A stretch of DNA of 64,000 nt from Diphasiastrum complanatum (Eukaryota > Streptophyta > Lycopodiopsida > Lycopodiales > Lycopodiaceae). The first letter of the stretch is position 1. Every line of letters begins with the position of its first letter. Of this stretch, positions 1 to 13,799 are shown in pieces. Location of the stretch: NCBI GenBank assembly GCA_029204225.1, contig MU832607.1:1-64000 (forward strand), in the 5' to 3' direction. The position numbers and the translations under genes were made by a program. Under the pieces are notes generated by a model that made no database searches, had not been told where the DNA came from, and was given only the letters and a program-made list of their open reading frames with translations.

Positions 1-76
1 GGTAAGAGAGCTACCTTGCAATTAATCAGATTATATCTGACTAACATGTTGTAGATGTACCTCTATTGTGTAATGA
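1..76 (-). pseudogene. Ty1/copia reverse transcriptase fragment
   Basis: This stretch matches 35358-35432 in the same orientation with about five mismatches in 75 bases. In copia-2 that interval encodes, on the minus strand, the RT segment around residues NMLVRYNLINCKLALSP. The fragment enters from outside the window and coding similarity is lost after about base 76. It shows that the copia-2 family occurs more than once locally. Nothing suggests function. Confidence 0.75.
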
Positions 77-640
77 ACCAATATTAAAGTTCTTAATTAT
101 ATTATCACAAAAAATATTCTTGCAACAATCTAAACTTTACAAAAAAAAATATGAAAAAATGAAATCCACTCAAAGCAAAAGCTAAATTTACAAAATAACA
201 AAGATGCATAGATCTCAAAACTGTACTGGATCTGGATCTACAACAAATAAAACTAATATAAATATTATGCAAAAGCTTGGATCTACAATAGCTTGGATGG
301 AACTGGATGTAGAATAGCCATCGAAATAGGGAATGTTATACTAAATCACAGAGATCCACCTATTTTGACTATCTGAAAATATGGATCTGCAACAAAAACT
401 CTGGATCTAGAGCAAAGCACAACACCCTAAATTATTTGATGAATAGAAAATTAGGCATTGGAATACCCATCAGAATAGGTGTTGTTATACTAAATCCTGC
501 AGATCTGCCCTTTCCGACATTCCGACTTCTCTGATACCTTAAGAAACATTTGTAGATTGGTCGTCTCTTATGTCTCAAAAAAAAACCTGCATAAAAAATG
601 TGGAGTCAATAAAACCAAATTATAATCACAATCAGATGGA
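77..640. other. A+T-rich sequence with one diverged direct repeat, no gene
   Basis: No coding potential is recognised. Bases 312-362 and 459-510 are imperfect direct copies of about 50 bp; both read roughly 'gaatagc/cccatc-gaaataggn-tgttatactaaatc', at a spacing near 147 bp. The words 'ctggatct' and 'ggatctac' recur between 225 and 420. Probably old repeat debris. Confidence 0.4.
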
Positions 641-945
641 GACTAAGATGTGAGAGAAGGAGAGAGTGAGGAAAAGAGATAGATAGAGAGAGAGAGATTA
701 CTTTACATCCAATAATCACAAAAGCTCCATCCTCCACCTTCATTTTTCTTCTTGAGCTTACCACTTGATTTTGCAAGGAGAAGCAAGCCTAATAAAAACA
801 AGGAGGGGAGCAAAGAGTAAGAGCAGCAAGAGCAAAAGAAGGAAGCTAAAGAAAGCAAATAGCAAGAGGAACAATCAAAAGTGAGGAGGATAAAGAGGGT
901 GAGGAAGGATCAACCACACAAAGGAGGAGACAAAGCGTTAGGTAT
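640..945 (+). repeat. Purine-rich (GA-biased) tract
   Basis: The plus strand is strongly purine-biased for about 300 bases, with degenerate GAGAGA, AGCAAGAG and AAAGAAGG words instead of a pure dinucleotide repeat. It ends near a 'ttaggtatgtccc' context at 940. It could be the leader of an old retrotransposon or decayed microsatellite; no gene is visible. 946-1519 holds nothing recognised. Confidence 0.35.
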
Positions 946-1519
946 GTCCCTTGATACCATCACCCACTCTTCTTTCCTTTTTGAAAATGTTGCGGTAATG
1001 GACAGAGATTTCAAAATTATCAAGAATCTATCTGAGCCTTGACATAACCCTAAAATTAGATTTAGTATTCTGAGGTCTGTTCCAACGCCCTCACTACATG
1101 CTAAAATCTCACATATCCATCGGTTTTTCTTTAATATCCCACATCTTTTACTGGATGTCGGCTTTTGAAAAATCTTGTCTTCTAAAAGTTTTTATCTAAA
1201 AAATGTTGCATTCTAAAATCGCACAATTATCAAGGATTGCCAATTTTATATTCCCTAGCCTTGTTAAAGAATAGTGCATTAAACAAAACTATTTTTTTAT
1301 CTGCTAAATCATACTCATCATAATAAAAAAATTTATAAGTCTTCAAACATCGACGTAATTGGCATCCAACTACCTTTCTTGGGCATCAACCTATGAGCTC
1401 GCTCTAGCAATAATTTTCATGGTAAGATTCTCATAAATTTTTGAAATTGCTACCTTTCAAAAATAGATCTCATAGTCACAAATTTTTGAGGGTTAATATT
1501 CTGAGGTTCCCTTCTCTAG

Positions 1520-2415
1520 ATCTCTAAACTCCAAACCCTAAACCGTAAACTCTAAACCTTGAATCCTAGATCCTAGACCCTGAATACAAAATCTATCATC
1601 CTAACTTCTAAATGCTTATCCCGAATCCTAAACCTAGACCCTAAATCCTGAACCCAAAATCTTAAATCCTTAATTTTAAATTCTAAACAATGAACCATGA
1701 ACCCTAAACCTTGAACCTTGGACCTTGGACCCTGGACCCTTAACCAAAAATTATAAATCCCAAACTCTTGATTCTTAGCCCAAAATCCAAAACCCTAGAC
1801 CCTAAATCAAAAATACTAAATCCCAAATTCTAAACCTTGGACTCTGAATTCTAAACCCTAAACTCTAAATCACTAACCCAAAATCTTAAGTTCTAAACAC
1901 TAAACCCTAAACTTCAGACTCTAAATTCTAGATCCTAGTAGATCCTAGATCCTAAATCCTAAACCCTAGAACCCTTATCTTAAATTCCAAACCCTAAACC
2001 CTATACCTTGAATCCTAAACTCTAAACAGTAACCGTAAACTGTAAATCGTAAACCCTGCACCCTCAATCCTAGACCCTAAATCTTAAATCCTAAACTCTG
2101 AACCCTAAGTCCTAAACTCTTATCCCAAAACTCTAAACTCTGATTCTAGAACTTTAATCTTAAATCTCAAACCTTGAATCCTACACCCTGAACTCTAAAC
2201 CCTAAACCCTACACTCTCAATCCTAGACCCAAAATCTTAAATCTTAAATCCTAAACTCTTATCTCTAAACTCTAAACCTTGAACTTTGGACTCTAAACCC
2301 TAAATCCTAAACCCTAACCCTAAACCTAAGCTTTGATCCCTACAACTCTATAATCATAAATCTGATTACACATCTTTTAATATAAACCCTAAACCCTAAG
2401 CTCTAACTTCTAAAA
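1520..2415 (+). repeat. Degenerate interstitial telomere-like repeat
   Basis: About 900 bases are dominated by seven-base variants of CCCTAAA, the complement of the usual plant telomere unit TTTAGGG. Variants such as cctaaat, ccttgaa and ctctaaa are common, and perfect consecutive units are rare (for example near 1985-2000 and 2383-2399). The decay and the surrounding transposon debris point to an internal tract, not a chromosome end. Orientation is CCCTAAA on the plus strand throughout. Confidence 0.85.
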
Positions 2416-3038
2416 TCCAGGCCGGTTACCGTACATTTAATTAAATCACTCATCCCAATTTTCTAGATTATGTGGTGTATGTTGATGAATAAGCCAATAA
2501 CATGATTCTGGTTTCTGATATGCACGTCAAGCTTAGCAACAGTCTTCATTTGTTATATGTGTATTTAATTTGTTGCTCTCTAATTTTGTTTGTGATCCAT
2601 TGTTACTTGACAAGATGGACCGATGTAAATGGCGAGACGATGAGGCTGGACCATCACATATTGGATTAGCGGCCTAGCTACACCAGAGAATACTATGCCC
2701 ATGTACACGATGTAAGCATGCATTGCAACGAGAGCAACGTATTACCATATGATATGTTTGCATGTATAAACAGATAGAAAGAGTCATTATTTGTGCGGCC
2801 CGGAGTCGGTTCTTTGGTGAGTTTTATGTATTTATCTTTTACTGTGTTTGATGTTTGCAAACTTAACATTGCTAATTATTGCATGCACATTTATCTTGTA
2901 TGTATTTAGCGGTCTTTATGATTAGAGAGGGTATTCCATTGTTCTAATTGAATGTTGTTGCAATTTCTTTGTGTACGATGATGACTCGCATTCACATGAC
3001 CATCGAAGAATTCAACCAAATGTTGTCATGCAATCGGC
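2416..3038. other. Region upstream of the TNP2 remnant, no clear gene
   Basis: No conserved domain could be read. CACTA transposases carry an N-terminal transposase-associated region in this position, so part of 2610-3038 may be its decayed remains ('atggaccgatgtaaatggc' near 2614 is a possible start), but stops in all frames prevent a firm call. Confidence 0.2.
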
Positions 3039-3930
3039 ATGATTCAGATGTGCAAACGCACAAGAGCCAACACTTTCTCCACATGCAATGCAGACTTGCA
3101 TGAAGGAGACACAATACACGAGGATGCGCCATTCACAATGCATGATCATGAGGGCGACATGGATGACATGATGGATGCATTCTTCATGAACCCACCTGAA
3201 CCCACATTGACAAGGAAAGAAGAGATGATGCATGGATTGGCATCCACTCCTTTGTATGAGGGTGGAGAAATGTCAAAGTTGCTAGCTTGTTTATTACTTT
3301 TGAACTTGCAAACTAAGTACGGGTGGTCGGATGCGAGTGTCATAGAGTTGTTTAGGTGAGCTTGCCTTTTGGTGTACTATAGCTAAACTCAAATCTCGTT
3401 TTGTATTTCATGTGTTGTGATAAACTATAACCAAATATAGGAATATCTTGTCGTAGTTTGCTCAAAAAGTTTCCTCCAAATAACAACATGGCGGCATCTC
3501 AACAAGAACCGAAGAAAATGCTATCAATGGCCGACATGGATTACAAGAGTATTCATGCATGTCCAATTGATTGCATTTTATATCGAGATGAGTTTGAGGA
3601 GGCAAGCACGTGTCCACGCTATGGGGAACATCACTACAAGCAAGATTTACAAGGAGACACCTTACCCGTCAAAGTGGTAAGGCATTTTTTCATCATACCC
3701 AAGATACAGTATGTTTAAATGCAAGTCCATAGCGGAGCTTATGACATGGCATTCGAGCAATCATTCATCAAACAATACTATGAGAATCCCTGTGATTGTC
3801 CAACATGGAAGCATGAGTTTAGGGATGAGCCTCGCCATTTGCATTGGGGTTGGTGATGGATGGTGTGAATCCATTCAGATTGTGCTCCACATCATTGTTA
3901 CAGCCATATTCGGTTAAGGACCTAGAATAG
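3039..3930 (+). pseudogene. CACTA (En/Spm) TNP2-type transposase remnant
   Basis: TNP2 transposases cut and paste CACTA elements. Exon 1 (3039-3355) carries TPLYEGGEMSKLLACLLLLN and KYGWSDASVIELF, matching the family block before the catalytic region. A GT-AG intron fits at 3356-3456; splicing there restores phase and joins ELF to SLLKKFPPNN. Exon 2 carries KSIHACPIDCILYRDEFEEA, CPRYGEHHYK and VVRHFFIIPKIQ, the family cysteine and RHFPLIPR blocks. After 3712 the reading moves to a second frame (FKCKSIAELMTWHSS) and near 3770 to a third (CDCPTWKHEFRDEPRHLHWG, then DGVNPF). At least three frameshifts break it. The catalytic C-terminal part is absent, so it is dead. The family call rests on motif recognition by eye. 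Confidence 0.8.
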
Positions 3931-3939
3931 TCCTAATAT

Positions 3940-4385
3940 GGTAGACCGGCCCTCCAGGTATGAGACTATTGGTCATGCCTAGATTTTATTCCAAGTCGAG
4001 GCATGTTGGTGACTAGTAAGCTTGAGAGGACCCAGACACTCTAATTGAGACATATAGAGTAGTGCATGTACATGTGACTGATATAGGCAGGAGGTATGCA
4101 TGTAGAGCTGTAACCTATTTATAGTTGACCTACATGGGGATTGCATGGACTCATGCATAGGATCCTACTCTCTATATATTGAGGTAGTGATTATTCCGTC
4201 GACGACTTTGGTCTAGGTTACCAAGGAGCTCTTCTCCTCTTGCTGTCACATTGGCATGGCTTGGGGGCTAGATCCAAGAGGATTCTCCAGGAGGGATCTA
4301 GGTTTGGTTGGGTGGTCTTGCTCCACAGTCTCTCTTGTGTTTTCCTATCCTCATCTTAGGGGATTTTTCCCTAGTGATCTTTACA
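3940..4385 (+). mobile_element. Putative 5' LTR of a retrotransposon
   Basis: The sequence ends with CA at 4384-4385, immediately before a primer-binding-site match, and contains a TATA-like stretch (ctctatatattgagg, 4170-4184). These are standard LTR features. The left boundary is uncertain (possibly TGTTGG near 4006). No second copy was found in the window, so this may be a solo or truncated LTR. Confidence 0.45.
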
Positions 4386-4386
4386 T

Positions 4387-4398
4387 TGGTATCAAAGC
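4387..4398 (+). promoter_or_regulatory. Primer binding site (initiator-Met type)
   Basis: The 12-mer TGGTATCAAAGC matches the primer site pairing with the 3' end of plant initiator methionine tRNA, which primes minus-strand synthesis in most plant copia and many gypsy elements. It lies directly after the TACA end of the putative LTR, which supports both calls. Confidence 0.65.
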
Positions 4399-7589
<3,191 letters not shown>

Positions 7590-7700
7590 CGGGGTCAATG
7601 CCTAGCAGTATTCTTAGATGATATTGTCATCTACTATGAAAACTTAAGGAAATGGAGAATTCAATAGTTGGAGGCATCTTTCTAGGAAATGGTTGAAGAT
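7590..7700 (+). pseudogene. Possible Ty3/gypsy RT scrap
   Basis: One frame reads CLAVFLDDIVIYYENL, which resembles the catalytic LDD/YxDD block of gypsy reverse transcriptases (typically xxVYLDDILVYSxxxxxH). A stop follows within eight codons, and HLEASF-like residues continue in another frame. Only about 40 residues can be related, so the call is tentative. Confidence 0.4.
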
Positions 7701-7768
7701 TGGACCCTATATTGGATATAGGATGGTCAGTTAATCTTTTTGTGTAGCTGTGGAAATGGCGCCAAATA

Positions 7769-7809
7769 TTCACAGATTCGACTTCACAGATTCCAGTCGA
7801 ATCTGTGAA
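7769..7809. repeat. 15-bp perfect inverted repeat (hairpin)
   Basis: The arm ttcacagattcgact (7769-7783) is exactly complementary to agtcgaatctgtgaa (7795-7809), with an 11-nt loop that itself repeats 'tcacagattcc'. The hairpin could extrude as a cruciform or mark a small element end. It has no terminator-like T tract. Confidence 0.85.
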
Positions 7810-8389
7810 CACGGTTCTTCTTTCATTACTTATTCTCTTTTTTACTTCTCAGGTGGTTACCGCTCTGAAAACCGGGTGTTTCTGCCCGTTTCTAGAAGCC
7901 AGTTCTTTACAATTAAGTCCTCTTGTTTAGAACGATTTCCTGGCATAAATGCTTCTCAATTTGCAACGTGTATTCCCAGTCTGTCAGTGGGATGAAACAA
8001 TTACGTTCACTCAGCTACATGCATTTACAAGCCATGCAACCAAATCCTTGCTCAAGCACAGGTTAATGTTCTGGGACAGAGAGCAAATCTACAATCTATC
8101 TACCAAACTATTTTAGGAAATCAGGGAACAATACAATAACAAGATTAAGCTACTCAACAAGAATCAAGAAAGCTAACTTCCTAATAGCATTCTAGCAACC
8201 CAAGGATCAAGAAACACCCATTTTTTTATGCTTGGAATACCCAAGAACAATCAAGGACAGGACTGTTAGTAAAAATGCAAGATCAGATCCACAATCTAAG
8301 CCTATATAGTTTACCTGCATGCTGAAACTACAAAATCAAGAAACAAGAAAAATGTTGTGTTGTATGTGTTGTATAGAGGTTCGTCGCTG
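7810..8389. other. No gene recognised
   Basis: Moderately A+T-rich, with no recognised protein domain. An 81-residue open frame from 7750 on the plus strand overlaps the hairpin and has no known motif. Confidence 0.3.
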
Positions 8390-8430
8390 GGAGTGGCAAT
8401 CTCGCCTCAACCTGCATAGCACATGAACAT

Positions 8431-8499
<69 letters not shown>
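8390..8499. repeat. (GA)n array with conserved flank
   Basis: A GA array at about 8433-8499 is preceded by ggcaatctcgcctcaacctg, catagcaca and a 'ggg' junction. The same flank, slightly changed, precedes a GA tract at 20371-20420. The microsatellite is therefore part of, or hitchhikes on, a dispersed repeat. Confidence 0.8.
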
Positions 8500-8501
<2 letters not shown>

Positions 8502-9329
8502 TGAGATCTAGATTTGGAATTTAGCATGTATCAATCAAGAGCAATCTACAATCATTGATAAAAAAAAAAGGATGTACACCATACACACATGTGTAATAGT
8601 ACTCCATATGGCTTGTAGACTAAAAATGAAGTGAAAAACACTTTGTTTTTACTTAGATCCAAAAACAATCAAAGTACAGAGTCTAGAACTCGAGTTTTGC
8701 CAATAAACTCTCAAAAATAATCTAAGGCATTACTATGGAGAGTTGGATACATAGAAAGCATCTTTCCCACCTCGAGTTAGGTGAAAATTCAGCGTGTAAT
8801 AAGGACGTTTATTGAGCTTTCTTGCCCTAATTCACCATTTTAGCCTCATCCTAGAGTCTTGCCATATTGGTGGCTAGATTGATCTCAACCTACTCCATAA
8901 TTCTAGGAGTTAGATGCTATAATGTAGGATCCACTACCAAACTAACTTGACCAACTTTTTAGACTTGATCTAACCTAGTCTAGTGAAGGTTTCCCATGTG
9001 GCTCCATGGCCTCACATGCGTGGGACCCACTAGTGTACATATTAACATTATTTGGCATAGCTAGATTTGCCAATATATGCAACGGTATCATAAATACCAG
9101 CTACACCAAGTACAACACCTCTTGACTGACTCCATTCCAATCCCTGTTGATTCTTCAATGTCTTCCATAGATACAACGAGATGCCACCATTAGAACCAAT
9201 CAATTTTTTACAAACTACCATTGAGAAAGATTTTTAGGATTGGTTTTATGAAGATTAACAACTTAACGTACTACAACGCTCTATCTCTTATGTTCCTCAC
9301 ATCAGTATAGCTGTTTAATTGCCCCAGAG
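8500..9329. other. No gene recognised upstream of the pararetroviral fragment
   Basis: No reading frame of note. Caulimovirid movement or coat-protein sequence might be expected upstream of a protease-RT block, but no such motif could be read here. It may be host or retrotransposon sequence. Confidence 0.3.
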
Positions 9330-10620
9330 CAGACGCTCCAATTTGTTGCGATGATAGATACAGGCGCAGCCATTTCTTGTGCCAATCTCAAGTTGTTTCC
9401 TCCATCCATGATTCATAAAGAAGACAATCCAGTTAAAGTGGTATATTCAAACAACAAACTAGGACTGTTACATCATAGTGTTACAATTCCAGTGCTGTTT
9501 GGATCATTAGAACTGATTATTAATTTCAAAGTACTCAGTCATCATTTAACCGATTTTATTATCGGCTATGATGTTCTACAAAGACTCTGTCCAGTCACAC
9601 TAAAAAGAGAGAGTTTGACAATCACTTACAATGCATTCAAGTACAATCTGTCATTGGTGAATCCTGTTATCATTCAGTTTAACAATCTCTCGTTGGTAAA
9701 AATGGATTACTGCACAAAAAAGCATCTCGAATGGTTTCAATCCCAGGTCACTTAACATCAAGCACAGATTGAAGCCATCACTCAAAAAAGCTAGCAGTAT
9801 GCCCACGAAGATCCACTTCATTTTCTGGAACAAGGAGTAATATTGCATTCGACTACCAGAAATTCCACATTCAAATCCTACCAAAGCTTTCTATTCGTAT
9901 AGGTCTTTTTCTGACAGAGCTTTGTGTAATACAGAAGTCACAGTTGCTCGAGCAAGGCATCATCAAATCAAGCCACAACAACTGGAGCTGCAAGGCGTTC
10001 TATGTGAACAATCATGCAGAACAAATCAGAGGCAAAAAGAGGCTAGTTATCAACTATCACCTCAATGCATACCTAAAAGATTTTAAATATCCAATGCCTC
10101 TAAAAGACAACCTACTACATCGAATCCAAGGAGCAAGTATCTTCTCCAAGTTTGATCTTAAGTCTGGATTTTGGCAGATTACAATCCACCCAGAAGACAA
10201 GTACAATACGACATTTACTATACCACAAGGATAGTACCAATGGATAGTTATGCCATTTGGACTAAAAACCGCTCCCTCTGAATTCCAAAAAAGGATAGAT
10301 CACATGATTTTTCAAGACTTAGCAGATTTTATGATTGCATATATAGATGATTTACTAATATTTAGTAAGTCATTTAGCCAACACTTAAATCATCTACAAA
10401 AGTTCTTTAATTGTATCGATAAGCATGGTTTGGTACTCTCCCACAAGAAGATACAGTTCTTTAAACTTGAGATTGCAATTGGTTTCTTAGGAGTCACTAT
10501 ATGCAATGGAAAGACCAAGCTGTAGCCACATGTCTTGCAAAAGATAATTGATATGACAGAGTTCAATTCGGTCTCAGACATTCATAAATTCTTTGGATGT
10601 CTTAACTGGATCGACTGGAG
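9330..10620 (+). pseudogene. Endogenous caulimovirid-like protease-RT fragment
   Basis: Caulimovirids are plant pararetroviruses whose integrated copies are common in plant genomes. The first frame (9351-9755) carries a retropepsin signature with D-T-G-A at about 9357 and a later IIGYDVL block. The RT begins near 9944. Its NNHAEQIRGKKR motif (from about 10013) is the caulimovirid signature block; chromovirus RTs differ there. FDLKSGFWQ follows, then MPFGLKTAP and the catalytic YIDD at 10340-10351. Breaks: a frameshift between 9755 and 9944, and in-frame TAG stops at 10232 and 10523. Similarity ends near 10610, before a full RNase H, and no movement or capsid region is seen. It is non-functional as it stands. 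A gypsy origin is the alternative but fits the HAE-RGK block less well. Confidence 0.72.
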
Positions 10621-11038
10621 CTTGCCCAATATTATATAAATGTAATAGTATATAACTCTATAGATTAATTAGATAGTTATATGAAATAGATCGATTAGTA
10701 GGATTACCATTTCATTAAAGGCTTCTTTTTTCAACGTATTAGTAAATTCTATGTTCAATGTATACTTAGTTGTGAGATGCATACACAATCCACAATCATA
10801 TGTCATAATACTATAATTTTAGATGCGTAACAAGAAATAACAATTTTTATCATTAAACATCTCAAATCTAGTTAAATCCCTAATGATAGCATGATAAGTG
10901 AAAAATAACATAATATTTGGCATATCTTTTATGATTTGTTATGCTATTTCATTTCATATATCATTTGATTCATTGATAGCATACTAATTAGTACAACTTA
11001 GATAAAATTCTTTCTATTAAAATAACAATGTTGTTTTA
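10621..11038. other. Very A+T-rich spacer
   Basis: Several hundred bases of A+T-rich sequence with no recognised feature lie between the pararetroviral fragment and the CACTA-like terminus. Confidence 0.4.
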
Positions 11039-11320
11039 CACTACAACATTCTGGAGGTTTTTCGACTCTATTACTGAGGCCTTTTTAAAGAATATTCTAC
11101 CAGCCTCGGTATACATCGATAATTACATCGGTTTCCAAGGTATTTCCATCCCAATCTGGTGTTGTTTATAGAATGTGTTTGTCGGTATACCCCTTGACAA
11201 CACTATTTGTTACAAGGGACATTTTGAGGGACCTCGGTATAACCCTATGGGAAGAATGCTAATAATATATCTATTTCGAGGGGCATTTCAAGGGCCCTCG
11301 CTATAACCCTCTTGAAACAA
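11039..11320 (+). mobile_element. CACTA-like transposon terminus with subterminal repeats
   Basis: CACTACAACA at 11039 matches the conserved start of CACTA elements. Within the next 280 bases the motif CCTCGGTATA(ACCCT) recurs with variation (about 11104, 11232 and 11296), as do 'gggacattt' and 'ggggcattt'. Direct subterminal repeats that bind transposase are typical of this family. The trinucleotide before the end is TTA, the right size for a CACTA target duplication, but the partner end was not found. Minus-strand transposon-related genes follow inside. Confidence 0.5.
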
Positions 11321-11639
11321 ATTGTCTCTCCCAAGGGCTAGAAAATCAAAAAAAAAAAATTGGGACAGAATGAAGTCAATGTATCGGCTCCATTATGCCC
11401 TAAAATTGGACTCCATCCAACTCCAAGAGTCTTTTGCACCACTTATGAAGTTGGTAAGCAAAATCATTTGTTCGCAATTGTTAATGATTTTTTTTGCAAA
11501 TATTTGAGTTGCATTTTATGCACTAAAAATTGATGAAGGAAACTTGACTTAAACTAATATATATTCATACATAAATGTTCCAAGTACAGAGATATAATAC
11601 AAACTAAGTCGGGACTGACTTTCACATACATGCACACTA
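11321..11639. other. Spacer inside the putative CACTA element
   Basis: Non-coding sequence with no recognised motif, between the subterminal repeats and the minus-strand gene remnant. A short plus-strand open frame (11322-11507) has no known domain. Confidence 0.3.
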
Positions 11640-13300
11640 CAATATTGAAACACCTAATTAGATCTAACTAAGTCGTCCTCATCCTGGTCATTGACATCTT
11701 GATCAGGCGATATCTACATCCACCAATGAAGATGAGTCAGTTATTTGAGAAATGTGATGAGAGTGAAAGTCATACCACATTCCTTGTCTCTCCAAGTAAT
11801 GATTGCATGTTGTTGGAATTCGCATACTTATACTCATCTTTCATGAGAGACCGCTTTACAATAGATTTTTGCATGAACCGACAAAATTGTGATTATAATT
11901 TTAACAAATACGCAAATAATCTAGGGTAGTGCAAGAAGGTTAGCAAAACAAAATTTGAATCTCGATAATGTCAAATTCAACATAAGGGTGGGGAGACTTA
12001 TGAAATGGGCTTGAAAAGAACATTAGCCACCACTGTCAAGGTGAGAAGGCCCTGTAGTCTCCAGTCGCTTCATAGCTACCTCTTGTTGTTGTTTGAAGCG
12101 ATCTGGATTTTTTCGGAATTCTTTCTTCGCAAACTTCCAATCTTCCTTGTGCATGTGATATGGCCTAGATTTTTCAACTTCCACTGCATCTCCGATCTCT
12201 GATTTGCGGTGGTTCATCATGCCCCCTCCATGCGATGTAACATTCAGGTTCAATCAAATTTCAAGTCAAAGAAGGGGACTAGAAACTCTCTATACAACTA
12301 GTCAACAACATAATTCTTGTCATCATTACTTTGTGTGTGCCAGTCCTTGAAAATGTCCCTGTTGAAGACCACATGTGTGAGTTGCCTCATGCGAGTGATG
12401 ACATGACCACCAGAGCAACTATGTGCTTCTCCACATCTATGGCATAAGATGACAAGACGTGAGTTGATGGATAGGTGAAAAAGGGAGTGTCAAGAGGAGT
12501 GGCATTGGGCCAAGGAGAAGTGGGTAGAACGGGGGAAGTGCCTGTAACAGGAGAAGTTTGGAGAGGATTCTGAAGGCGAGAAGGTTGGAGAGAGGTATGG
12601 AGATGAGAAGGTTGGGGAGGAGTCATAGGAGAAGGTTGGAGAGGAGTCTAAATGGGAGAAAAAATGGATGGAGTGGCCTGGCAAGAGGGATCATGGTGCC
12701 ATGGAGTCCCTATAAGAGAAACTAGGTGTTGGACAATGGGTGCCAAAGACATAAAAATGTGAGGGGTGAGTATGGGGGTTCCCGGATACTCAGGAGTGAC
12801 AGATGCAGGAGTCATAGTATCACGTGCCATGTGTGCTGCTTCCTGAGTTAGGATTTCTTGAAGTAAGAAATTCCTACGACGAGGCCTGGTAGAGGGACGT
12901 CTAGAGGCCACATAATCGGCATCACCGTAACAACAGGAGCCACTACTGAAGCGACTCCTCCTATGATCTATCTTTTCCCGTAAATGTCGAGAAGAGGCAC
13001 TGGAATTAGAGTGCGAGAGAGAGAGACTCTCATAGCAGAGACCCTCGTGGGAGGGGAAAACACCTCAGTTGGAGAGTTGTGGAGGTTGGATCTCCTCAGA
13101 ACGAGAGGATGTTGACAGGTAGTCGACCTACTAGAACTCCGTGCCTCCCAATGAGTCTGTATTATGTCCATGATTCCACCTGCACATGAGGGAGACATCT
13201 CATCCATATAACTGAGGACCTCATCTTAACTCACGGAGGAAAAACGGGACAACCCTCAACTGCGGCTAGATCTCTGACTTTGGGACATGTCACGAGACAT
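11640..13300 (-). pseudogene. Transposon-associated gene, copy 1 (CACTA accessory-like)
   Basis: On the minus strand the order is: a Ser/Pro-rich N-terminal part (13207-12480, with TSPVLPTSPWP and repeated SPTFS), a block with TRMRQLTHVVFNRDIFKDWH (12410-12340), a basic block KEDWKFAKKEFRKNPDRFKQ (12165-12100), a probable intron near 12000-11920, then SFMQKSIVKRSLMKDEYKYA (about 11880) and an acidic tail ending DQDEDDLV (about 11665). All blocks align with copy 2 at 13.8-15.5 kb. Many stops and frameshifts are present. The layout resembles plant CACTA accessory or En/Spm-like proteins, but no catalytic motif is visible, so the family name is inference from the adjacent CACTA-like end. Confidence 0.45.
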
Positions 13301-13799
13301 AAAGGAAACACGCATGGGATAATTGTTGCAAGCAACCAGAGATATTTTTAGAAAATGCAACCTTATTGAATTAATTAGTGCAAGAAATAAATTCAAATAA
13401 ATGAGTTCAGTTTGATGACGAACAAGATAAGTCACTTCTTCCATTCCACCCTAGATAAATAGTTTACATTTCAAAGAGTTCGAAAAAATGTTGAGTACAA
13501 ATAAATGAGGTCCATTCAATAATGAGTCTTTTTAAATAAATACTAGCTCCATTACACCCCAATAATCACAAATATTGAAATTAAATGTCATGCGAGTCAA
13601 TACATGTGAACAATTACACTTTACAAAAAACAAAATAAACATTCTTGCATGGTTTAATACTAAATATAGCTCAATCACATAATTAGTCAAAGTTCAAAAA
13701 TATACATAAACTACATCGCTAAAACATCGACAAATGTACCAACCCAAAACGATTGATCTAAATACATATGTATCTATACACATGGATATATAAGCTAGC
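13301..13799. other. A+T-rich spacer between the two gene copies
   Basis: No recognisable feature. It contains scattered short A/T runs and separates the duplicated gene remnants. Confidence 0.35.

Noticed and set aside
1520-2415. True chromosome end
   Set aside because: Units are heavily degenerate and transposon debris lies on both sides.
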